A DNA stretch of 64,000 nt. It comes from Halalkalibacter sp. APA_J-10(15) (GTDB lineage Bacteria > Bacillota > Bacilli > Bacillales > Bacillaceae_D). The DNA lies in NCBI RefSeq assembly GCF_023017105.1, contig NZ_JALKEV010000018.1:1-64000 (forward strand). Direction: 5' to 3'. Below the pieces are notes generated by a model. That model made no database searches and was not told the origin of the DNA. It worked only from the letters and a program-made list of their open reading frames with translations. Positions 1 to 10,483 of the stretch are shown one piece after another. The stretch's first letter is position 1. Each line of letters opens with the position of its first letter. Both the position numbers and the translations under genes were made by a program.

Positions 1-88
1 CGTTCCCATGCCGAACACGGTCGTTAAGCTCTTCTGCGCCGATGGTAGTTGGGGGCTTCCCCCTGTGAGAGTAGGACGTTGCCGGGCG
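1..88 (+). rRNA. rrf: 5S ribosomal RNA, 3' part
   Basis: The window opens inside a 5S rRNA. The stretch with CCGAACACGG, GTTAAGCTCTTC, GCGCCGATGGTAGT and CCCCCTGTGAGAGTAGGACG is the conserved central and 3' part of Bacillaceae 5S. The 5' end lies before the window. The 3' end is placed near 88 because GACGTTGCCGGGC should pair with the missing 5' strand of helix I. It is the last gene of an rRNA operon upstream of ctsR, as in B. subtilis. Confidence 0.93.
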
Positions 89-93
89 AACAA

Positions 94-122
94 GTACAAT
101 CCGATAGGGTTGTGCTTTTTTT
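94..122 (+). terminator. rRNA operon terminator
   Basis: GTACAATCC and GGGTTGTGC pair (9 bp, including G-T pairs) around a GATA loop, followed by seven T. It sits a few bases after the 5S 3' end, as expected for an rrn terminator. An almost identical copy recurs at 360-387. Confidence 0.85.
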
Positions 123-359
123 ATGTGCACAAAAGGGAGTGCTCAAGGTGCAGACGAGCACTGTTCCGGAAGGAACAGCATCATCTGTGAAAGAACCGAT
201 GGATCGCCGTGAAGAAGCATCAAGAAAAGCAACAGGTCCCCCTGTGAGACGAATGGTTACTCTTCGTCAAGCAACAAGAGAGAACATCGAAGCGGAGTCT
301 CCAAGATGATCATCCCGGTAGAAGAGAAAGCAAGAGCCAGGACGTTGCCGGGCGAACAA

Positions 360-387
360 GTACAATCCGATAGGGTTGTGCTTTTTT
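360..387 (+). terminator. Second copy of the rrn terminator
   Basis: Same GTACAATCC-GATA-GGGTTGTGC hairpin as at 94-115, here with six T. It would end any transcript starting in the 136-338 insert. Confidence 0.75.
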
Positions 388-530
388 ATGTGCACAAAAG
401 ATGAAGAATAAGCCACAGAGGAGCTCTGTTTGAATGATTAGGTTAAGGAACGTGTTGCAAATCTATTATTTTCAGAACCTAGTAAGTAGGAATAGTTCTA
501 CAAAAAATGGGTATACTAAAAGCATTAGGG

Positions 531-559
531 TTGCAATTCAAAAATAAAGTAATTATAAT
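531..559 (+). promoter_or_regulatory. SigA promoter of the ctsR operon
   Basis: TTGCAA (531-536), a 17-bp spacer and TATAAT (554-559). The CtsR operator begins nine bases downstream of the -10, over the expected start site. Confidence 0.75.
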
Positions 560-567
560 ATGGTTAA

Positions 568-590
568 AGTCAAAGATAGTCAAAGTCAAA
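568..590 (+). promoter_or_regulatory. CtsR operator
   Basis: AGTCAAA-GAT-AGTCAAA followed by GTCAAA matches the CtsR heptad direct repeat (A/GGTCAAA-NAN-A/GGTCAAA). The third partial heptad adds an extra half site. Its position just after the -10 supports negative autoregulation of ctsR-mcsA-mcsB-clpC, released on heat or protein stress. Confidence 0.9.
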
Positions 591-623
591 TAATAATTAA
601 TTTATAGAAAGGGGGGATAACAT

Positions 624-1094
624 ATGCGAAATATATCAGATATTATCGAAGAGTATCTCAAAGCAACCATTCAAAAAAGTGGAGGAACTCCACTGGAAAT
701 AAAAAGGAGTGAGATTGCCAAAAAGTTTCAATGTGTCCCCTCGCAAATTAATTATGTCATTCAAACACGATTTACATTAGAAAAAGGCTATCAAGTGGAA
801 AGTAAAAGAGGCGGAGGAGGATATATACGAATTGTCAAAGTTAGTCCACATAATCAACTTGGCTTATTTGAACATATGATTCAATTAATCGGAAGACGTA
901 TTGATCAACATACAGCTGAAAATATTATCATAAGGTTGTATGAGGAGCAGATCATTACGAAGCGCGAAAGTCTTTTAATGCTAAGTGTTGTTGATAGGTC
1001 TAATTACCATTCGACTATATCACACCGAGATGAAGTACGAGCAAATATGCTTAAATCAATGATTAATTGTTTGAAATATAAAGAATTACATTAA
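624..1094 (+). CDS. ctsR: Transcriptional repressor CtsR of class III stress genes
   Basis: This is the dimeric repressor of clp protease genes. The 156 residues match the usual CtsR length. The N-terminal winged helix-turn-helix is followed by the glycine-rich wing RGGGGYIRI at 62-70, which in the family acts as the heat sensor and DNA contact. The C-terminal half is the helical domain that McsB and ClpCP act on. The start is ATG after AAAGGGGGG. It heads the operon ctsR-mcsA-mcsB-clpC and has its own operator upstream, so autorepression is expected. Loss of repression in the family comes from heat or from McsB-dependent inactivation. Confidence 0.97.
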   Translation: MRNISDIIEEYLKATIQKSGGTPLEIKRSEIAKKFQCVPSQINYVIQTRFTLEKGYQVESKRGGGGYIRIVKVSPHNQLGLFEHMIQLIGRRIDQHTAENIIIRLYEEQIITKRESLLMLSVVDRSNYHSTISHRDEVRANMLKSMINCLKYKELH

Positions 1095-1112
1095 TGGAGA
1101 GGAGGCTGTCTT

Positions 1113-1646
1113 GTGTTATGTCAAGAATGTAATCAACGTGAGGCAACATTACATTTTGCGAAGATTATTAATGGAGAAAAAACAGAATTTCATATTTGCG
1201 AAAAATGCGCAAAGGAAAAAGGAGAGTATTCGCCTGGCTCTAATAGTTTTTCCATACATCAGCTTCTTTCCGGGTTGCTACATTTTGAACAACCAGTCCA
1301 AAGTGATAAAGGTCAAAAGAAAACGCATGAGGATCTAAACTGTTCAAAGTGCGGGATGACTTATGTTCAGTTTACAAAAGTCGGCCGATTTGGCTGTGCC
1401 CATTGTTATAAGAGCTTCTCTTCTAAACTAGACCCAATCTTAAAACGGGTTCACAGTGGAAATCATACACATGCAGGAAAGCTCCCTAAGCGGATAGGAG
1501 GAGGCATTCAAATACAAAGGAAAATTGATGGACTTAAGCAAAAGCTAAGGGGATATATTGATGATGAGGCTTTTGAAAAAGCGGCAGAAATACGTGATCA
1601 AATACGTGCATTAGAAAAAGAAAAAAATGAGCAAAAGGGGGGATGA
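1113..1646 (+). CDS. mcsA: McsA, zinc-binding activator of the McsB arginine kinase
   Basis: A 177-residue adaptor with paired CXXC motifs at C3/C6, C29/C32, C77/C80 and C95/C98, so two zinc sites are intact. A UvrB/UvrC-type coiled segment lies near 138-173. In the family McsA binds and activates McsB and links redox or heavy-metal stress to CtsR. The GTG start at 1113 follows GGAGAGGAGG with a short spacer. It lies 18 bp after ctsR and 3 bp before mcsB, so co-transcription and probably translational coupling are likely. Confidence 0.95.
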   Translation: MLCQECNQREATLHFAKIINGEKTEFHICEKCAKEKGEYSPGSNSFSIHQLLSGLLHFEQPVQSDKGQKKTHEDLNCSKCGMTYVQFTKVGRFGCAHCYKSFSSKLDPILKRVHSGNHTHAGKLPKRIGGGIQIQRKIDGLKQKLRGYIDDEAFEKAAEIRDQIRALEKEKNEQKGG

Positions 1647-1649
1647 TCG

Positions 1650-2723
1650 ATGTCGCTTGAACAATTTATATCAGAGGCATTAAGTCCATGGATGAAAAAG
1701 GACGGGCCGGATTCAGATATAGTCTTAAGCAGTCGTATTCGTCTCGCTCGAAATATAGAAGAATATAATTTCCCAATATTAGCAACGATGGAAGAGTCGT
1801 ACGCCGTAATCAAACATGTAGGAGAAGCATTAACAGTAAGTCCTTATGACGAAATTGGCCCACTTGAAGTGTTTCATGTAGATGATATGAAGGCCAATGA
1901 AAAGCGAGTGCTAGTGGAAAAGCATTTAATTAGCCCCCACCTTGCTGATCATGCTAAGCACGGAGCAGTTTTATTAGATCGTGATCAGTCTGTCAGTATA
2001 ATGGTTAATGAAGAAGATCATTTGCGTATTCAATGTCTGCTAGCAGGGTTTCAATTAGAAGAAGGATTAAAGAAGGCAAGTAATATAGATGATTGGGTAG
2101 AAAAGCGTGTAACGTATGCTTTTGATGAAAAAAGAGGTTATTTAACAAGCTGCCCAACAAATGTTGGGACAGGATTACGAGCATCAGTCATGATGCACTT
2201 ACCTGCATTAGCGATGACACAGCAATTAAATCGAATTTTACCTGCAATTAATCAATTAGGACTCGTTGTTAGAGGGATTTATGGTGAAGGTAGCGAAGCT
2301 TTAGGTAACCTCTTTCAAGTCTCTAATCAATTAACATTAGGTAAATCAGAGCAGGACATTGTCGAGGATTTACAGGGGGTTGTTGCCCAACTTATTCAAC
2401 AAGAGCGAGTTGCTAGACAATTGTTGATTGAACAGTCTAAATTACAATTAGAGGATCGTGTATATCGTTCCTTTGGCATTTTAGCTCATAGCCGTATGAT
2501 TGAATCGAAGGAAGCTACTCAACGATTGTCGAACGTCCGATTGGGAATTGATTTAGGTTTGTTAAAAGGTTTATCAGGTAATATTTTAAATGAGTTAATG
2601 ATTTTAACACAGCCTGGTTTTTTACAGCAATATGCACAAGAGGTGTTAACACCGGAACAACGCGACGAACGAAGAGCTAGTTTAATTCGTGAACGTCTAA
2701 AATTAGAAGAACAAATGGGTTAA
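1650..2723 (+). CDS. mcsB: Protein arginine kinase McsB
   Basis: An ATP:guanido phosphotransferase-fold enzyme that phosphorylates arginines and marks proteins for ClpCP. The 357 residues are full length. Visible motifs are SSRIRLARN (nucleotide-binding arginines), the active-site region [12 protein letters not shown] near 167, and the C-terminal RDERRAS, which corresponds to the phosphoarginine-binding RDXXRA allosteric site. The ATG start sits just behind AAGGGGGG, three bases after the mcsA stop. The intact catalytic Cys and allosteric motif argue for a working kinase. Confidence 0.96.
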   Translation: MSLEQFISEALSPWMKKDGPDSDIVLSSRIRLARNIEEYNFPILATMEESYAVIKHVGEALTVSPYDEIGPLEVFHVDDMKANEKRVLVEKHLISPHLADHAKHGAVLLDRDQSVSIMVNEEDHLRIQCLLAGFQLEEGLKKASNIDDWVEKRVTYAFDEKRGYLTSCPTNVGTGLRASVMMHLPALAMTQQLNRILPAINQLGLVVRGIYGEGSEALGNLFQVSNQLTLGKSEQDIVEDLQGVVAQLIQQERVARQLLIEQSKLQLEDRVYRSFGILAHSRMIESKEATQRLSNVRLGIDLGLLKGLSGNILNELMILTQPGFLQQYAQEVLTPEQRDERRASLIRERLKLEEQMG

Positions 2724-2746
2724 CTATTTTCGGAGGTGAATGAATC

Positions 2747-5188
2747 ATGATGTTTGGACGATTTACAGAAAGAGCACAGAAAGTATTAGCGTTAGCACAA
2801 GAAGAAGCTGTTCGATTAGGGCATAATAATATTGGAACAGAACACATTTTATTAGGATTAATTCGCGAAGGTGAAGGAATTGCTGCTAAAGCATTACAAG
2901 CATTAGGACTTGGATCGGAGAAAATCCAAAAAGAAGTTGAATCGTTAATTGGAAAAGGACAAGAAGGATCTAAGACGATTCATTATACACCAAGAGCGAA
3001 GAAAGTAATTGAATTATCAATGGATGAGGCTCGTAAATTAGGCCACTCCTATGTCGGAACCGAGCATATCTTATTAGGACTTATTCGTGAAGGGGAGGGC
3101 GTCGCGGCTCGGGTTTTAAATAATTTAGGTGTAAGTTTAAATAAAGCCCGTCAGCAAGTTCTTCAATTATTAGGTAGTAATGAAGTTAATAATTCTTCTT
3201 CACAAGGTAGTGGATCCACTCATGCTAACACACCAACACTCGATAGTTTAGCTCGCGATTTAACAGCAGTTGCGAAGGAAGAGTCATTAGATCCAGTGAT
3301 TGGACGTAGCAAAGAAATTGAGCGTGTGATTCAGGTGTTAAGTCGTCGAACAAAGAATAACCCTGTCTTAATCGGGGAGCCAGGTGTAGGTAAGACGGCA
3401 ATAGCGGAAGGGTTAGCACAAGCGATTATTAATAATGAAGTTCCTGAAACGTTACGTGGGAAGCGCGTTATGACATTAGATATGGGTACGGTTGTAGCAG
3501 GGACGAAATACCGTGGGGAATTTGAAGATCGTCTGAAAAAAGTGATGGATGAAATTCGTCAAGCACAAAATGTCATTTTATTTATTGATGAGCTTCATAC
3601 TCTTATTGGGGCAGGTGGAGCAGAAGGGGCGATCGACGCTTCAAACATTTTAAAGCCGTCCCTTGCTCGTGGAGAACTACAGTGTATCGGGGCAACAACA
3701 TTAGATGAATATCGTAAGTACATTGAAAAGGATGCAGCGCTGGAGCGTCGTTTTCAGCCTATTCAAGTGAATGAACCTACACTTGATGAGTCTATTCAAA
3801 TTTTAAAAGGGTTACGAGATCGGTATGAGGCCCACCACCGTGTAACTATAACAGATGATGCTATTGAAGAAGCGGTTAAGTTATCAGATCGATATATTTC
3901 AGATCGATTCTTACCAGATAAGGCGATCGATTTAATTGATGAAGCAGGTTCTAAGGTGCGACTTCGTTCGTATACAGCTCCACCAAATTTAAAGGAGCTT
4001 GAACAACGTTTAGAGGAAACACGTAAAGAAAAGGATGCAGCTGTTCAAAGCCAAGAGTTTGAAAAAGCAGCGTCATTGCGTGATTCAGAGCAACGTTTAC
4101 GTGAAGAATTAGATGAAATGAAGAATGAGTGGAAAAAGAAGCAAGGTCAGGAAGCAACGGAAGTGACAGTGGATGACATTGCCCAAGTTGTTGCAAGCTG
4201 GACGGGAATCCCAGTATCAAAGCTAGCAGAAGAGGAAGCAGATCGCCTACTTAAGATGGAAGAAATCCTGCATGAACGTATCGTTGGTCAGGAAGAAGCA
4301 GTTGATTCGATTTCAAAAGCGATTCGACGAGCAAGAGCTGGATTAAAGGATCCAAAACGCCCAATTGGTTCGTTCATTTTCTTAGGACCAACAGGTGTAG
4401 GTAAAACAGAGCTAGCTCGAGCTGTTGCGGAAACGTTATTCGGTGATGAGGATTCCGTTATTCGAGTAGATATGTCTGAATATATGGAGAAGCATGCGAC
4501 AAGTCGGTTAGTCGGATCACCGCCAGGGTATGTTGGTCATGACGATGGCGGTCAGTTAACAGAAAAGGTTCGTAGAAAGCCGTACTCAGTTATCTTACTC
4601 GACGAAATTGAAAAGGCTCATCCAGAGGTTTTTAATATTTTGTTACAAGTATTAGAGGATGGACGTTTAACGGACTCAAAAGGGCGTTCAGTGGATTTCC
4701 GTAATACCGTTATTATCATGACGTCCAACGTTGGAGCAAGCACCTTACGAAAAAATAAATTCTTAGGTTTTGCTGTTGACGGTGACAATCAAGAGTATTC
4801 GGATATGAAGAGCAAAGTGATGGATGAGCTAAAACGTAGCTTCCGTCCAGAGTTTTTAAACCGTATTGATGAGTTAATCGTATTCCACTCATTAGAGAAG
4901 AAGCATATTCGTGAAATTATCACTTTAATGGCTGATCAGTTGAAAAAACGCTTGAAAGAGCAAGGAATTGAATTTGAATTAACAGAAGCTGCAAAGGATA
5001 AGATTACAGACTTAGGCTATGATCCAGAATATGGAGCGCGCCCGTTACGTCGCGCACTACAAAAGCAAGTCGAGGATCGTTTATCTGAAGAACTTCTTAA
5101 AGGAACGATTGTAAAAGGACAAAAAGCAATTATTGATGTAAAAGATGATGAGCTGTTTGTTCAAACAATAGAAGACGTGCACGTGTAA
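2747..5188 (+). CDS. clpC: ATP-dependent unfoldase ClpC
   Basis: Class I Hsp100 unfoldase that feeds ClpP. In order it has two N-terminal Clp repeats (1-150), AAA1 with Walker A GEPGVGKT near 207, the coiled middle domain near 410-480 that binds McsB or MecA and includes a UVR-like segment, and AAA2 with GPTGVGKT near 545 and the SPPGYVG pore loop. The 813 residues fit the family. It starts [11 protein letters not shown] behind GGAGGTGA. It is the last gene of the CtsR operon, closed by a strong terminator. Confidence 0.98.
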   Translation: MMFGRFTERAQKVLALAQEEAVRLGHNNIGTEHILLGLIREGEGIAAKALQALGLGSEKIQKEVESLIGKGQEGSKTIHYTPRAKKVIELSMDEARKLGHSYVGTEHILLGLIREGEGVAARVLNNLGVSLNKARQQVLQLLGSNEVNNSSSQGSGSTHANTPTLDSLARDLTAVAKEESLDPVIGRSKEIERVIQVLSRRTKNNPVLIGEPGVGKTAIAEGLAQAIINNEVPETLRGKRVMTLDMGTVVAGTKYRGEFEDRLKKVMDEIRQAQNVILFIDELHTLIGAGGAEGAIDASNILKPSLARGELQCIGATTLDEYRKYIEKDAALERRFQPIQVNEPTLDESIQILKGLRDRYEAHHRVTITDDAIEEAVKLSDRYISDRFLPDKAIDLIDEAGSKVRLRSYTAPPNLKELEQRLEETRKEKDAAVQSQEFEKAASLRDSEQRLREELDEMKNEWKKKQGQEATEVTVDDIAQVVASWTGIPVSKLAEEEADRLLKMEEILHERIVGQEEAVDSISKAIRRARAGLKDPKRPIGSFIFLGPTGVGKTELARAVAETLFGDEDSVIRVDMSEYMEKHATSRLVGSPPGYVGHDDGGQLTEKVRRKPYSVILLDEIEKAHPEVFNILLQVLEDGRLTDSKGRSVDFRNTVIIMTSNVGASTLRKNKFLGFAVDGDNQEYSDMKSKVMDELKRSFRPEFLNRIDELIVFHSLEKKHIREIITLMADQLKKRLKEQGIEFELTEAAKDKITDLGYDPEYGARPLRRALQKQVEDRLSEELLKGTIVKGQKAIIDVKDDELFVQTIEDVHV

Positions 5189-5196
5189 TAAAAAAG

Positions 5197-5242
5197 AAGG
5201 GCACTGAAAAAGTTGGATTTTCAACTTTTTTGGTGCCCTTTT
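5197..5242. terminator. Bidirectional terminator between clpC and the LysR gene
   Basis: AAGGGCACTGAAAAAGTTG pairs with CAACTTTTTTGGTGCCCTT around GATTTT. A-rich and T-rich flanks allow it to serve clpC on the + strand and the convergent regulator on the - strand. The GGCACTGAAAAAGT core resembles hairpins at 10690 and 53400. Confidence 0.9.
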
Positions 5243-5263
5243 AAAAAGTGGTGTACTTACGAT

Positions 5264-6157
5264 TTATATCACCCCATAATGCTTTTTGGTCATATCAATG
5301 AATGCAGACAATGGAGCGGTAAGTGTTTTATCGTTATGCCATGCAAGCTGAGTATAGATATCTCTCACTTGTCCTATCCATATGATCTCTGAAACGGTTC
5401 CTTGATCAAGCTCTTTTTCGATCGTCATTCTAGGTATGAGGGCTACTCCTAATCCGGCGACAACGCACTGCTTTAATGCTTCAATACTAACAAATTCGAT
5501 TTTGTCCAATGGATCAAGCTTTGAAAGAGAAAAGAAATCCTCTAGCGCACTGCGGTATGAGCAACCGGTTTCAGTAAGAAGCAATGTTTCTTTTGCGAGG
5601 TCTTTAGGTGTAACATATTCCTTTTGAGCGATCTGATGCTCAGGTGACGCGACAAGCACTAAATCTTCTTTGATCAAGGGCATAATTGTAAAATTTTCGT
5701 TTTCAATAAGGGAATCCATGATAAATGCAATATCTAATTTTCCATGGATGAGGTCTTCTCTACCAGCCTCATTAGAATGAACCGGTTTAAAGACCATCCT
5801 TACTTGGGGAAAGGACTTTTTAAATGTTTTTAAGATCGGGGGAAGACGATAGGTACACTGGCTTTCTTGAGCGCCGATGATGAGAGTACCAGAAACTTTA
5901 CTATGGTTTTCTACAACGATTTTTGCTTGATGTGAGAGTGTCACGATGTTTTCTGCATAGTCTTTAAAGAGCTCTCCTGCTTCTGTTAATATAATTCGTT
6001 TTCCTAAACGTTCGAATAGCGGGCTTCCTAGTTCTTTTTCCAATGTTTTAATTTGTGCTGTCACACTCGATTGGGCAAAGTTTAGTTTCTTAGCAGTTTT
6101 TGTAAAGTTTAAACTTTCTGAAGCATCTATAAACGTAATCAATTGCTTGATTTCCAT
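5264..6157 (-). CDS. LysR-family transcriptional regulator
   Basis: A 297-residue LysR-type regulator. It has an N-terminal winged helix-turn-helix (about 1-60, with LNFAQSSVTAQIKTLEKELG as the recognition region) and a periplasmic-binding-protein-like effector domain from about 90. The ATG start lies behind GGAGGG on the reverse strand. It is convergent to clpC and divergent from the small gene at 6338, a usual layout for a LysR regulator and its target, but the effector and target are not evident. This gene is not part of the standard clpC-radA neighbourhood, so it is probably a lineage-specific insertion. The nearest family members I can think of include CysL-type regulators, but I do not assign a symbol. 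Confidence 0.88.
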   Translation of the reverse strand: MEIKQLITFIDASESLNFTKTAKKLNFAQSSVTAQIKTLEKELGSPLFERLGKRIILTEAGELFKDYAENIVTLSHQAKIVVENHSKVSGTLIIGAQESQCTYRLPPILKTFKKSFPQVRMVFKPVHSNEAGREDLIHGKLDIAFIMDSLIENENFTIMPLIKEDLVLVASPEHQIAQKEYVTPKDLAKETLLLTETGCSYRSALEDFFSLSKLDPLDKIEFVSIEALKQCVVAGLGVALIPRMTIEKELDQGTVSEIIWIGQVRDIYTQLAWHNDKTLTAPLSAFIDMTKKHYGVI

Positions 6158-6337
6158 ATTTCCCTCCTTTCAAATCGTAAATATCGATTGATCCAAACAA
6201 AATAATCAGCTTTAACGATTGTTAACTCCAGTATAGAATATAATTATAGTTCATTTCAACTAGAGCTATAGAAACGAGATCGTTAATCGGTATGAAGATT
6301 GAAGAAGTCATGATGATTGTGAAGGAGTGTGGAAATA

Positions 6338-6607
6338 GTGAGTGCGAAGTCCGTTTCAGTTAAACAAGGTGTAATGTTTCTTTTAGAAGAAGCTAATAGA
6401 AAAGGCTCTCTTAATAAAGCTAGATTAGAAAGTTATAAGAAGTCCTTGAATATTCTGATCGAGCTAGATCTTTTAGAAAAAGGTGAAGGAGACAGTTATT
6501 GTTTAAAGAAAGAGGTCATAAAGGAACTCTCTGCTTTATTCAAACGTATTTGCCCTGATAGTGAGGAAGATCTTTTAAAACTAAAGCCAAAGTATTATGT
6601 TTTATAA
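6338..6607 (+). CDS. Small protein of unknown function
   Basis: I do not recognise this 89-residue protein. It is charged and probably helical, with no membrane segment, and the region LNKARLESYKKSLNILIELDLLEKG could form a winged-helix-like unit. GTG at 6338 was chosen over the in-frame GTG at 6329 because AAGGAG (6322-6327) is one base from the latter but ten from the former. It is divergent from the LysR gene and closed by its own terminator, so it is a single-gene unit that may be the LysR target. Confidence 0.6.
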   Translation: MSAKSVSVKQGVMFLLEEANRKGSLNKARLESYKKSLNILIELDLLEKGEGDSYCLKKEVIKELSALFKRICPDSEEDLLKLKPKYYVL

Positions 6608-6608
6608 A

Positions 6609-6658
6609 AAAACGAAATGCCCTAGCTTCCATTTAAAGAGCTGGGGCGTTTCGTTTTT
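6609..6658 (+). terminator. Terminator of the small unknown gene
   Basis: AAACGAAATGCCCTAGCT pairs with AGCTGGGGCGTTTCGTTT with few mismatches, followed by T-rich sequence. It starts directly after the stop codon of the 6338 gene. Confidence 0.88.
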
Positions 6659-6823
6659 CTTTACATATAAAAAGTTATAAAGGTTTTCTTGAATAAAAAT
6701 TGGTAATGTTTTTATCTTTTACATAGACTATAGAGTGACTATTTGAGCATGAGGGAGATCCGTCGTTTTTCTCTGAAAACTTTGCTACAATAAAGAGGAA
6801 GTGACCGTAAAGGAGAGAACGGC

Positions 6824-8200
6824 ATGGCGAAAAAGAAAACAAAATTTGTTTGCCAAGAATGTGGGTATGAATCGGCGAAATGGATGGGGAAATGTCCTGG
6901 CTGTCAAGGCTGGAATACAATGGTCGAAGAGTTTGAACCGAGTGCGAAAAGCACCAGTCGAAGCTTTGTTACGTCAACGAGTACGGCAGGCTCAAAGCCG
7001 CAATTGATTATTTCCGTAAAAAGTGAGACAGAAGCTCGTATTAGTACAACGATGCTGGAGCTTGATCGAGTACTCGGGGGTGGCGTCGTGCCTGGATCAC
7101 TTGTTTTAGTTGGTGGAGATCCTGGTATTGGAAAATCAACGTTACTTTTACAGTTAAGCTCGAAGCTTGCGGATGCCAAGCAACGAGTTCTATATATTTC
7201 TGGTGAGGAATCTGTTAAACAAACGAAGTTGCGTTCTGATCGATTAGGTGTGACTTCTTCTGATCTTTATGTATTAGCTGAAACGGATATATCGTTTATT
7301 GAGCGTGCTATCGATGAAGTTAAGCCGGCACTTGTGATCATTGACTCGATTCAAACGGTTTATCAAGAAGAGGTAACATCTGCACCTGGTAGTGTGGCAC
7401 AAGTGAGAGAATGTACGGCAGCATGTATGCGCATTGCGAAAACAAAGGGGATTGCGATCTTTATTGTTGGTCACGTAACAAAACAAGGCTCGATTGCTGG
7501 TCCAAAGTTATTAGAGCATATGGTTGATTCGGTATTGTATTTTGAAGGTGAGCGTCACCATACATATCGCATATTACGCGCGGTGAAAAACCGTTTTGGC
7601 TCGACAAATGAGATGGGGATTTTTGAAATGAAGGAAAGTGGGTTAGAAGAAGTGTTAAACCCTTCTGAGATCTTTTTAGAAGAAAGATCGGATGGAGCTG
7701 CTGGGTCGATTGTAGTGGCTTCAATGGAAGGAACAAGGCCCGTCTTAGTGGAATTGCAAGCACTTATTTCGCCTACAAGCTTCGGAAATCCACGGCGAAT
7801 GGCAACAGGAGTTGACCATAACCGTGTATCCTTGCTTATGGCTGTGCTTGAAAAGCGCGTTGGGCTCCTACTTCAAAATCAAGATGCTTACTTAAACGTT
7901 GCAGGGGGTATAAGGTTAGATGAACCGGCAATTGATTTAGCTATTGCATTAAGCATTGCTTCGAGCTTCCGTAATCAAGTAACAAGTCCGATGGATGTTG
8001 CCATCGGAGAGGTAGGTTTAACCGGTGAGATCAGACGGGTTTCAAGAATTGAGCAACGTGTGAACGAAGCTGCGAAACTAGGCTTTAAACGGGCCATTAT
8101 TCCTGAAAAGAATTTAGGAGGCTGGACTTATCCAAGCAGCATACAGATTGTAGGCGTTCCAACTCTAGAAGAGGCGTTGGAAGTCGGACTAGGAGGATAG
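6824..8200 (+). CDS. radA: DNA repair protein RadA
   Basis: RadA is a RecA-like helicase that drives branch migration in recombination. It has an N-terminal C4 zinc finger (C10, C13, C24, C27), an ATPase core with Walker [10 protein letters not shown] at 98-106, the RadA-specific KNRFG motif, and a C-terminal Lon-protease-like domain. Length 458 is typical. The ATG start follows AAGGAGAG. A TACAAT -10 element lies at 6786-6791, so expression can be independent of clpC. disA follows after only two bases. Confidence 0.97.
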   Translation: MAKKKTKFVCQECGYESAKWMGKCPGCQGWNTMVEEFEPSAKSTSRSFVTSTSTAGSKPQLIISVKSETEARISTTMLELDRVLGGGVVPGSLVLVGGDPGIGKSTLLLQLSSKLADAKQRVLYISGEESVKQTKLRSDRLGVTSSDLYVLAETDISFIERAIDEVKPALVIIDSIQTVYQEEVTSAPGSVAQVRECTAACMRIAKTKGIAIFIVGHVTKQGSIAGPKLLEHMVDSVLYFEGERHHTYRILRAVKNRFGSTNEMGIFEMKESGLEEVLNPSEIFLEERSDGAAGSIVVASMEGTRPVLVELQALISPTSFGNPRRMATGVDHNRVSLLMAVLEKRVGLLLQNQDAYLNVAGGIRLDEPAIDLAIALSIASSFRNQVTSPMDVAIGEVGLTGEIRRVSRIEQRVNEAAKLGFKRAIIPEKNLGGWTYPSSIQIVGVPTLEEALEVGLGG

Positions 8201-8202
8201 CT

Positions 8203-9279
8203 ATGGCAGAAGCACAGAAAACAGAAGCATTTGTTCAGAATTTATTGAAATTTGTTGCACCTGGTACTCCATTGCGTTCTGGAATTGATAATGTGTTACG
8301 TGCCAAGACAGGTGGACTGATTGTTGTAGGCTATAATAATGGAATGGTTCCGATTGTCGATGGAGGATTTTTTATTAACTCGGATTTTTCACCAGCTTAT
8401 TTATATGAGCTAGCGAAAATGGATGGTGCGATCATTATTAGTGAAGATGCGAAGAAAATTTTGTATGCAAACACACAATTAGTACCTAACAATACGATTT
8501 CATCAAATGAAACGGGGATTCGTCATCGTACCGCTCAGCGAGTAGCGAAGCAAACGGGTCATTTAGTTATATCAATTTCTCAAAGGCGAAATGTCATTAC
8601 ACTCTACCAAGGCGATTATCGTTATTCATTACGAGATATTGGAGTCATTTTAACAAAGGCTAACCAAGCGATTCAGACGTTAGAGAAGTATAAGGTTGTT
8701 CTCGATCAAGGCGTTACTAATCTAGGGGCGCTTGAATTTGAACAGCTTGTGACATTACATGAGGTGACACAAGTTATTTATCGTATACAAATGGTATTAC
8801 GTATAAAGCGAGAGATTATTAAGTATGTAAATGAATTAGGTAGTGAAGGTAGACTTGTCTCTATGCAATTAAATGAGCTAGTAGGAAATACCGAGAAGGA
8901 AACGCTCCTTTTATTAAAGGATTATGTGAAGGAGCAAGTAGATGATGTGGAGGAGGTTTCGAAGGAATTATCGAAGCTAGATTCAGAAGAATTGTTAGAT
9001 GAACATGCGATTGTAAAAGTGCTAGGCTATCCGAAAAGTGTCAATATTCATGAATATTCTTTGTCACCACGTGGATATCGTATTTTAAACCGGATTCCGC
9101 GGTTGCCTGCTCCTATTATTGAAAATTTAATTGATAAATATGGCAATTTATCAAATATTATGTTCGCGAGCATGGAAGAATTAGATGAAGTGGAAGGAAT
9201 TGGAGAACCGAGAGCGAAAATGATAAAGGAAGGATTAAACCGAATTCAAGAGCAGTTATTTATTGATCGACATATTTAA
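8203..9279 (+). CDS. disA: Diadenylate cyclase DisA, DNA integrity scanner
   Basis: It makes c-di-AMP from two ATP and scans DNA for damage before sporulation. The DAC domain carries DGA at 74-76 and RHRTA at 107-111, both catalytic signatures. A helical linker and a C-terminal helix-hairpin-helix domain ([16 protein letters not shown]) follow. The 358 residues are full length. The start lies two bases after radA, behind TAGGAGGA, so the two are co-translated. The pairing fits the family, in which RadA controls DisA activity. Confidence 0.97.
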   Translation: MAEAQKTEAFVQNLLKFVAPGTPLRSGIDNVLRAKTGGLIVVGYNNGMVPIVDGGFFINSDFSPAYLYELAKMDGAIIISEDAKKILYANTQLVPNNTISSNETGIRHRTAQRVAKQTGHLVISISQRRNVITLYQGDYRYSLRDIGVILTKANQAIQTLEKYKVVLDQGVTNLGALEFEQLVTLHEVTQVIYRIQMVLRIKREIIKYVNELGSEGRLVSMQLNELVGNTEKETLLLLKDYVKEQVDDVEEVSKELSKLDSEELLDEHAIVKVLGYPKSVNIHEYSLSPRGYRILNRIPRLPAPIIENLIDKYGNLSNIMFASMEELDEVEGIGEPRAKMIKEGLNRIQEQLFIDRHI

Positions 9280-9386
9280 ACATAATGATACGAATGCGGA
9301 ATAATTCTCATAATTTATGTGAAATCCAGTTTGATAGGTTTTAAAACGGAAATCTTGTCTATACTAGTAGGAGGAGGTGAATATGG

Positions 9387-10475
9387 ATGTTAAAAAGGAT
9401 GGTGCAGCTTTTCTTTTTGATTGCTGGTGGAACTATTGGATTTTTATTTATTCCAGATCTTATCCATATTTTAAATGTTGGCGAAATGCCTAGTTGGTTA
9501 TTGCACCCATATGCAGGGGCTGTCATTGGAGCAGTATTATTTTATGTCTTAACGTTTTGGTTGGCGGATTATATCGTTGATTTTATGAAGCTAATGGAAG
9601 AAGCGATCGTCAAAGCGCCAATAACAGATGTCTTATTTGGATCGATGGGATTAATTATCGGATTAATTGTCGCTTACTTGATTACAATTCCCTTAAATGC
9701 TATTAATTTACCTGTTTTCAGTACCGTATTACCGATTTTTGTGACGATTTTCCTTGGTTATTTTGGTTTTCAGATTGGCTTCAAAAAGCGTGATGAACTT
9801 ATTAATTTATTTACCATTACAAGGAATTTAGGTAAGAAAAAAGAGGAAGAAGCTAGCGCAGAAGGGAAGCACCTGAAAATATTAGATACAAGTGTGATTA
9901 TAGATGGACGTATTGCTGATATTTGTAAGACAGGGTTTCTAGAAGGCACATTAGTGATTCCTGGTTTTGTGCTTGAAGAACTTCAGCATATTGCCGATTC
10001 TTCAGATGTTTTAAAACGCAATAGAGGCCGAAGAGGGTTGGATATTCTAAATAAGATTCAAAAGGAGCTACCTATTGCAGTTGAAATATATGAAGGCGAC
10101 TTTGAGGATATTGCTGAAGTCGATAGTAAGCTAGTGAAGCTCGCTAAATTACTATCTGGTATGGTCGTAACAAATGATTTTAATTTAAACAAAGTATGCG
10201 AGCTTCAAGGTGTGTCCGTCTTAAATATTAATGACTTAGCAAATGCAGTTAAGCCAGTCGTGTTACCTGGTGAAGAGTTGACGATTCAAGTCATTAAAGA
10301 TGGTAAGGAGCAGCATCAAGGTGTCGCTTATTTAGATGATGGAACGATGATCGTTGTTGAAGGTGGCCGTGATTATATCGGTAAGGACATTGAAGTCGTT
10401 GTGACAAGTGTGTTGCAAACAAGTGCAGGTCGTATGATATTTGCGAAGCCTAAATTACTTGAGAAAGCACTTTAA
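9387..10475 (+). CDS. yacL: PIN/TRAM-domain membrane protein YacL
   Basis: The 362-residue protein has four hydrophobic segments in the first 130 residues. A PIN nuclease-like domain follows, beginning [13 protein letters not shown], with conserved acidic residues, and a C-terminal TRAM nucleic-acid-binding domain. It is an inner-membrane protein with a cytoplasmic RNA-related domain, and its exact role is not settled. ATG at 9387 was chosen behind AGGAGGTG. An overlapping ATG at 9383 is in another frame. The terminator-like hairpin at 10690 and the repeat at 10484 follow. Confidence 0.93.
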   Translation: MLKRMVQLFFLIAGGTIGFLFIPDLIHILNVGEMPSWLLHPYAGAVIGAVLFYVLTFWLADYIVDFMKLMEEAIVKAPITDVLFGSMGLIIGLIVAYLITIPLNAINLPVFSTVLPIFVTIFLGYFGFQIGFKKRDELINLFTITRNLGKKKEEEASAEGKHLKILDTSVIIDGRIADICKTGFLEGTLVIPGFVLEELQHIADSSDVLKRNRGRRGLDILNKIQKELPIAVEIYEGDFEDIAEVDSKLVKLAKLLSGMVVTNDFNLNKVCELQGVSVLNINDLANAVKPVVLPGEELTIQVIKDGKEQHQGVAYLDDGTMIVVEGGRDYIGKDIEVVVTSVLQTSAGRMIFAKPKLLEKAL

Positions 10476-10483
10476 ACGTTTGG

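Larger units (their letters stand above)
73..400 (+). repeat. Duplicated 5S-tail/terminator module with unique insert
   Basis: Bases 73-135 (last bases of 5S, terminator and GTGCACAAAAG) recur at 339-400 with only one T fewer, so the period is 266 bp. The 203-bp insert between them has two adjacent hairpins: AGTGCTC/GAGCACT (138-162) and CTGTTCC-GGAA-GGAACAG (161-178), the second with a GNRA loop. The insert also repeats 13 bases of 5S, TCCCCCTGTGAGA (58-70 and 237-249). A GTG-started frame of 53 codons (148-309) crosses it, but I see no family resemblance. It could be a small RNA gene with its own terminator, or scrambled rrn debris left by recombination. Confidence 0.75.

Noticed and set aside
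8-190. Frame across the 5S 3' end and terminator
   Set aside because: It lies in rRNA and its terminator.
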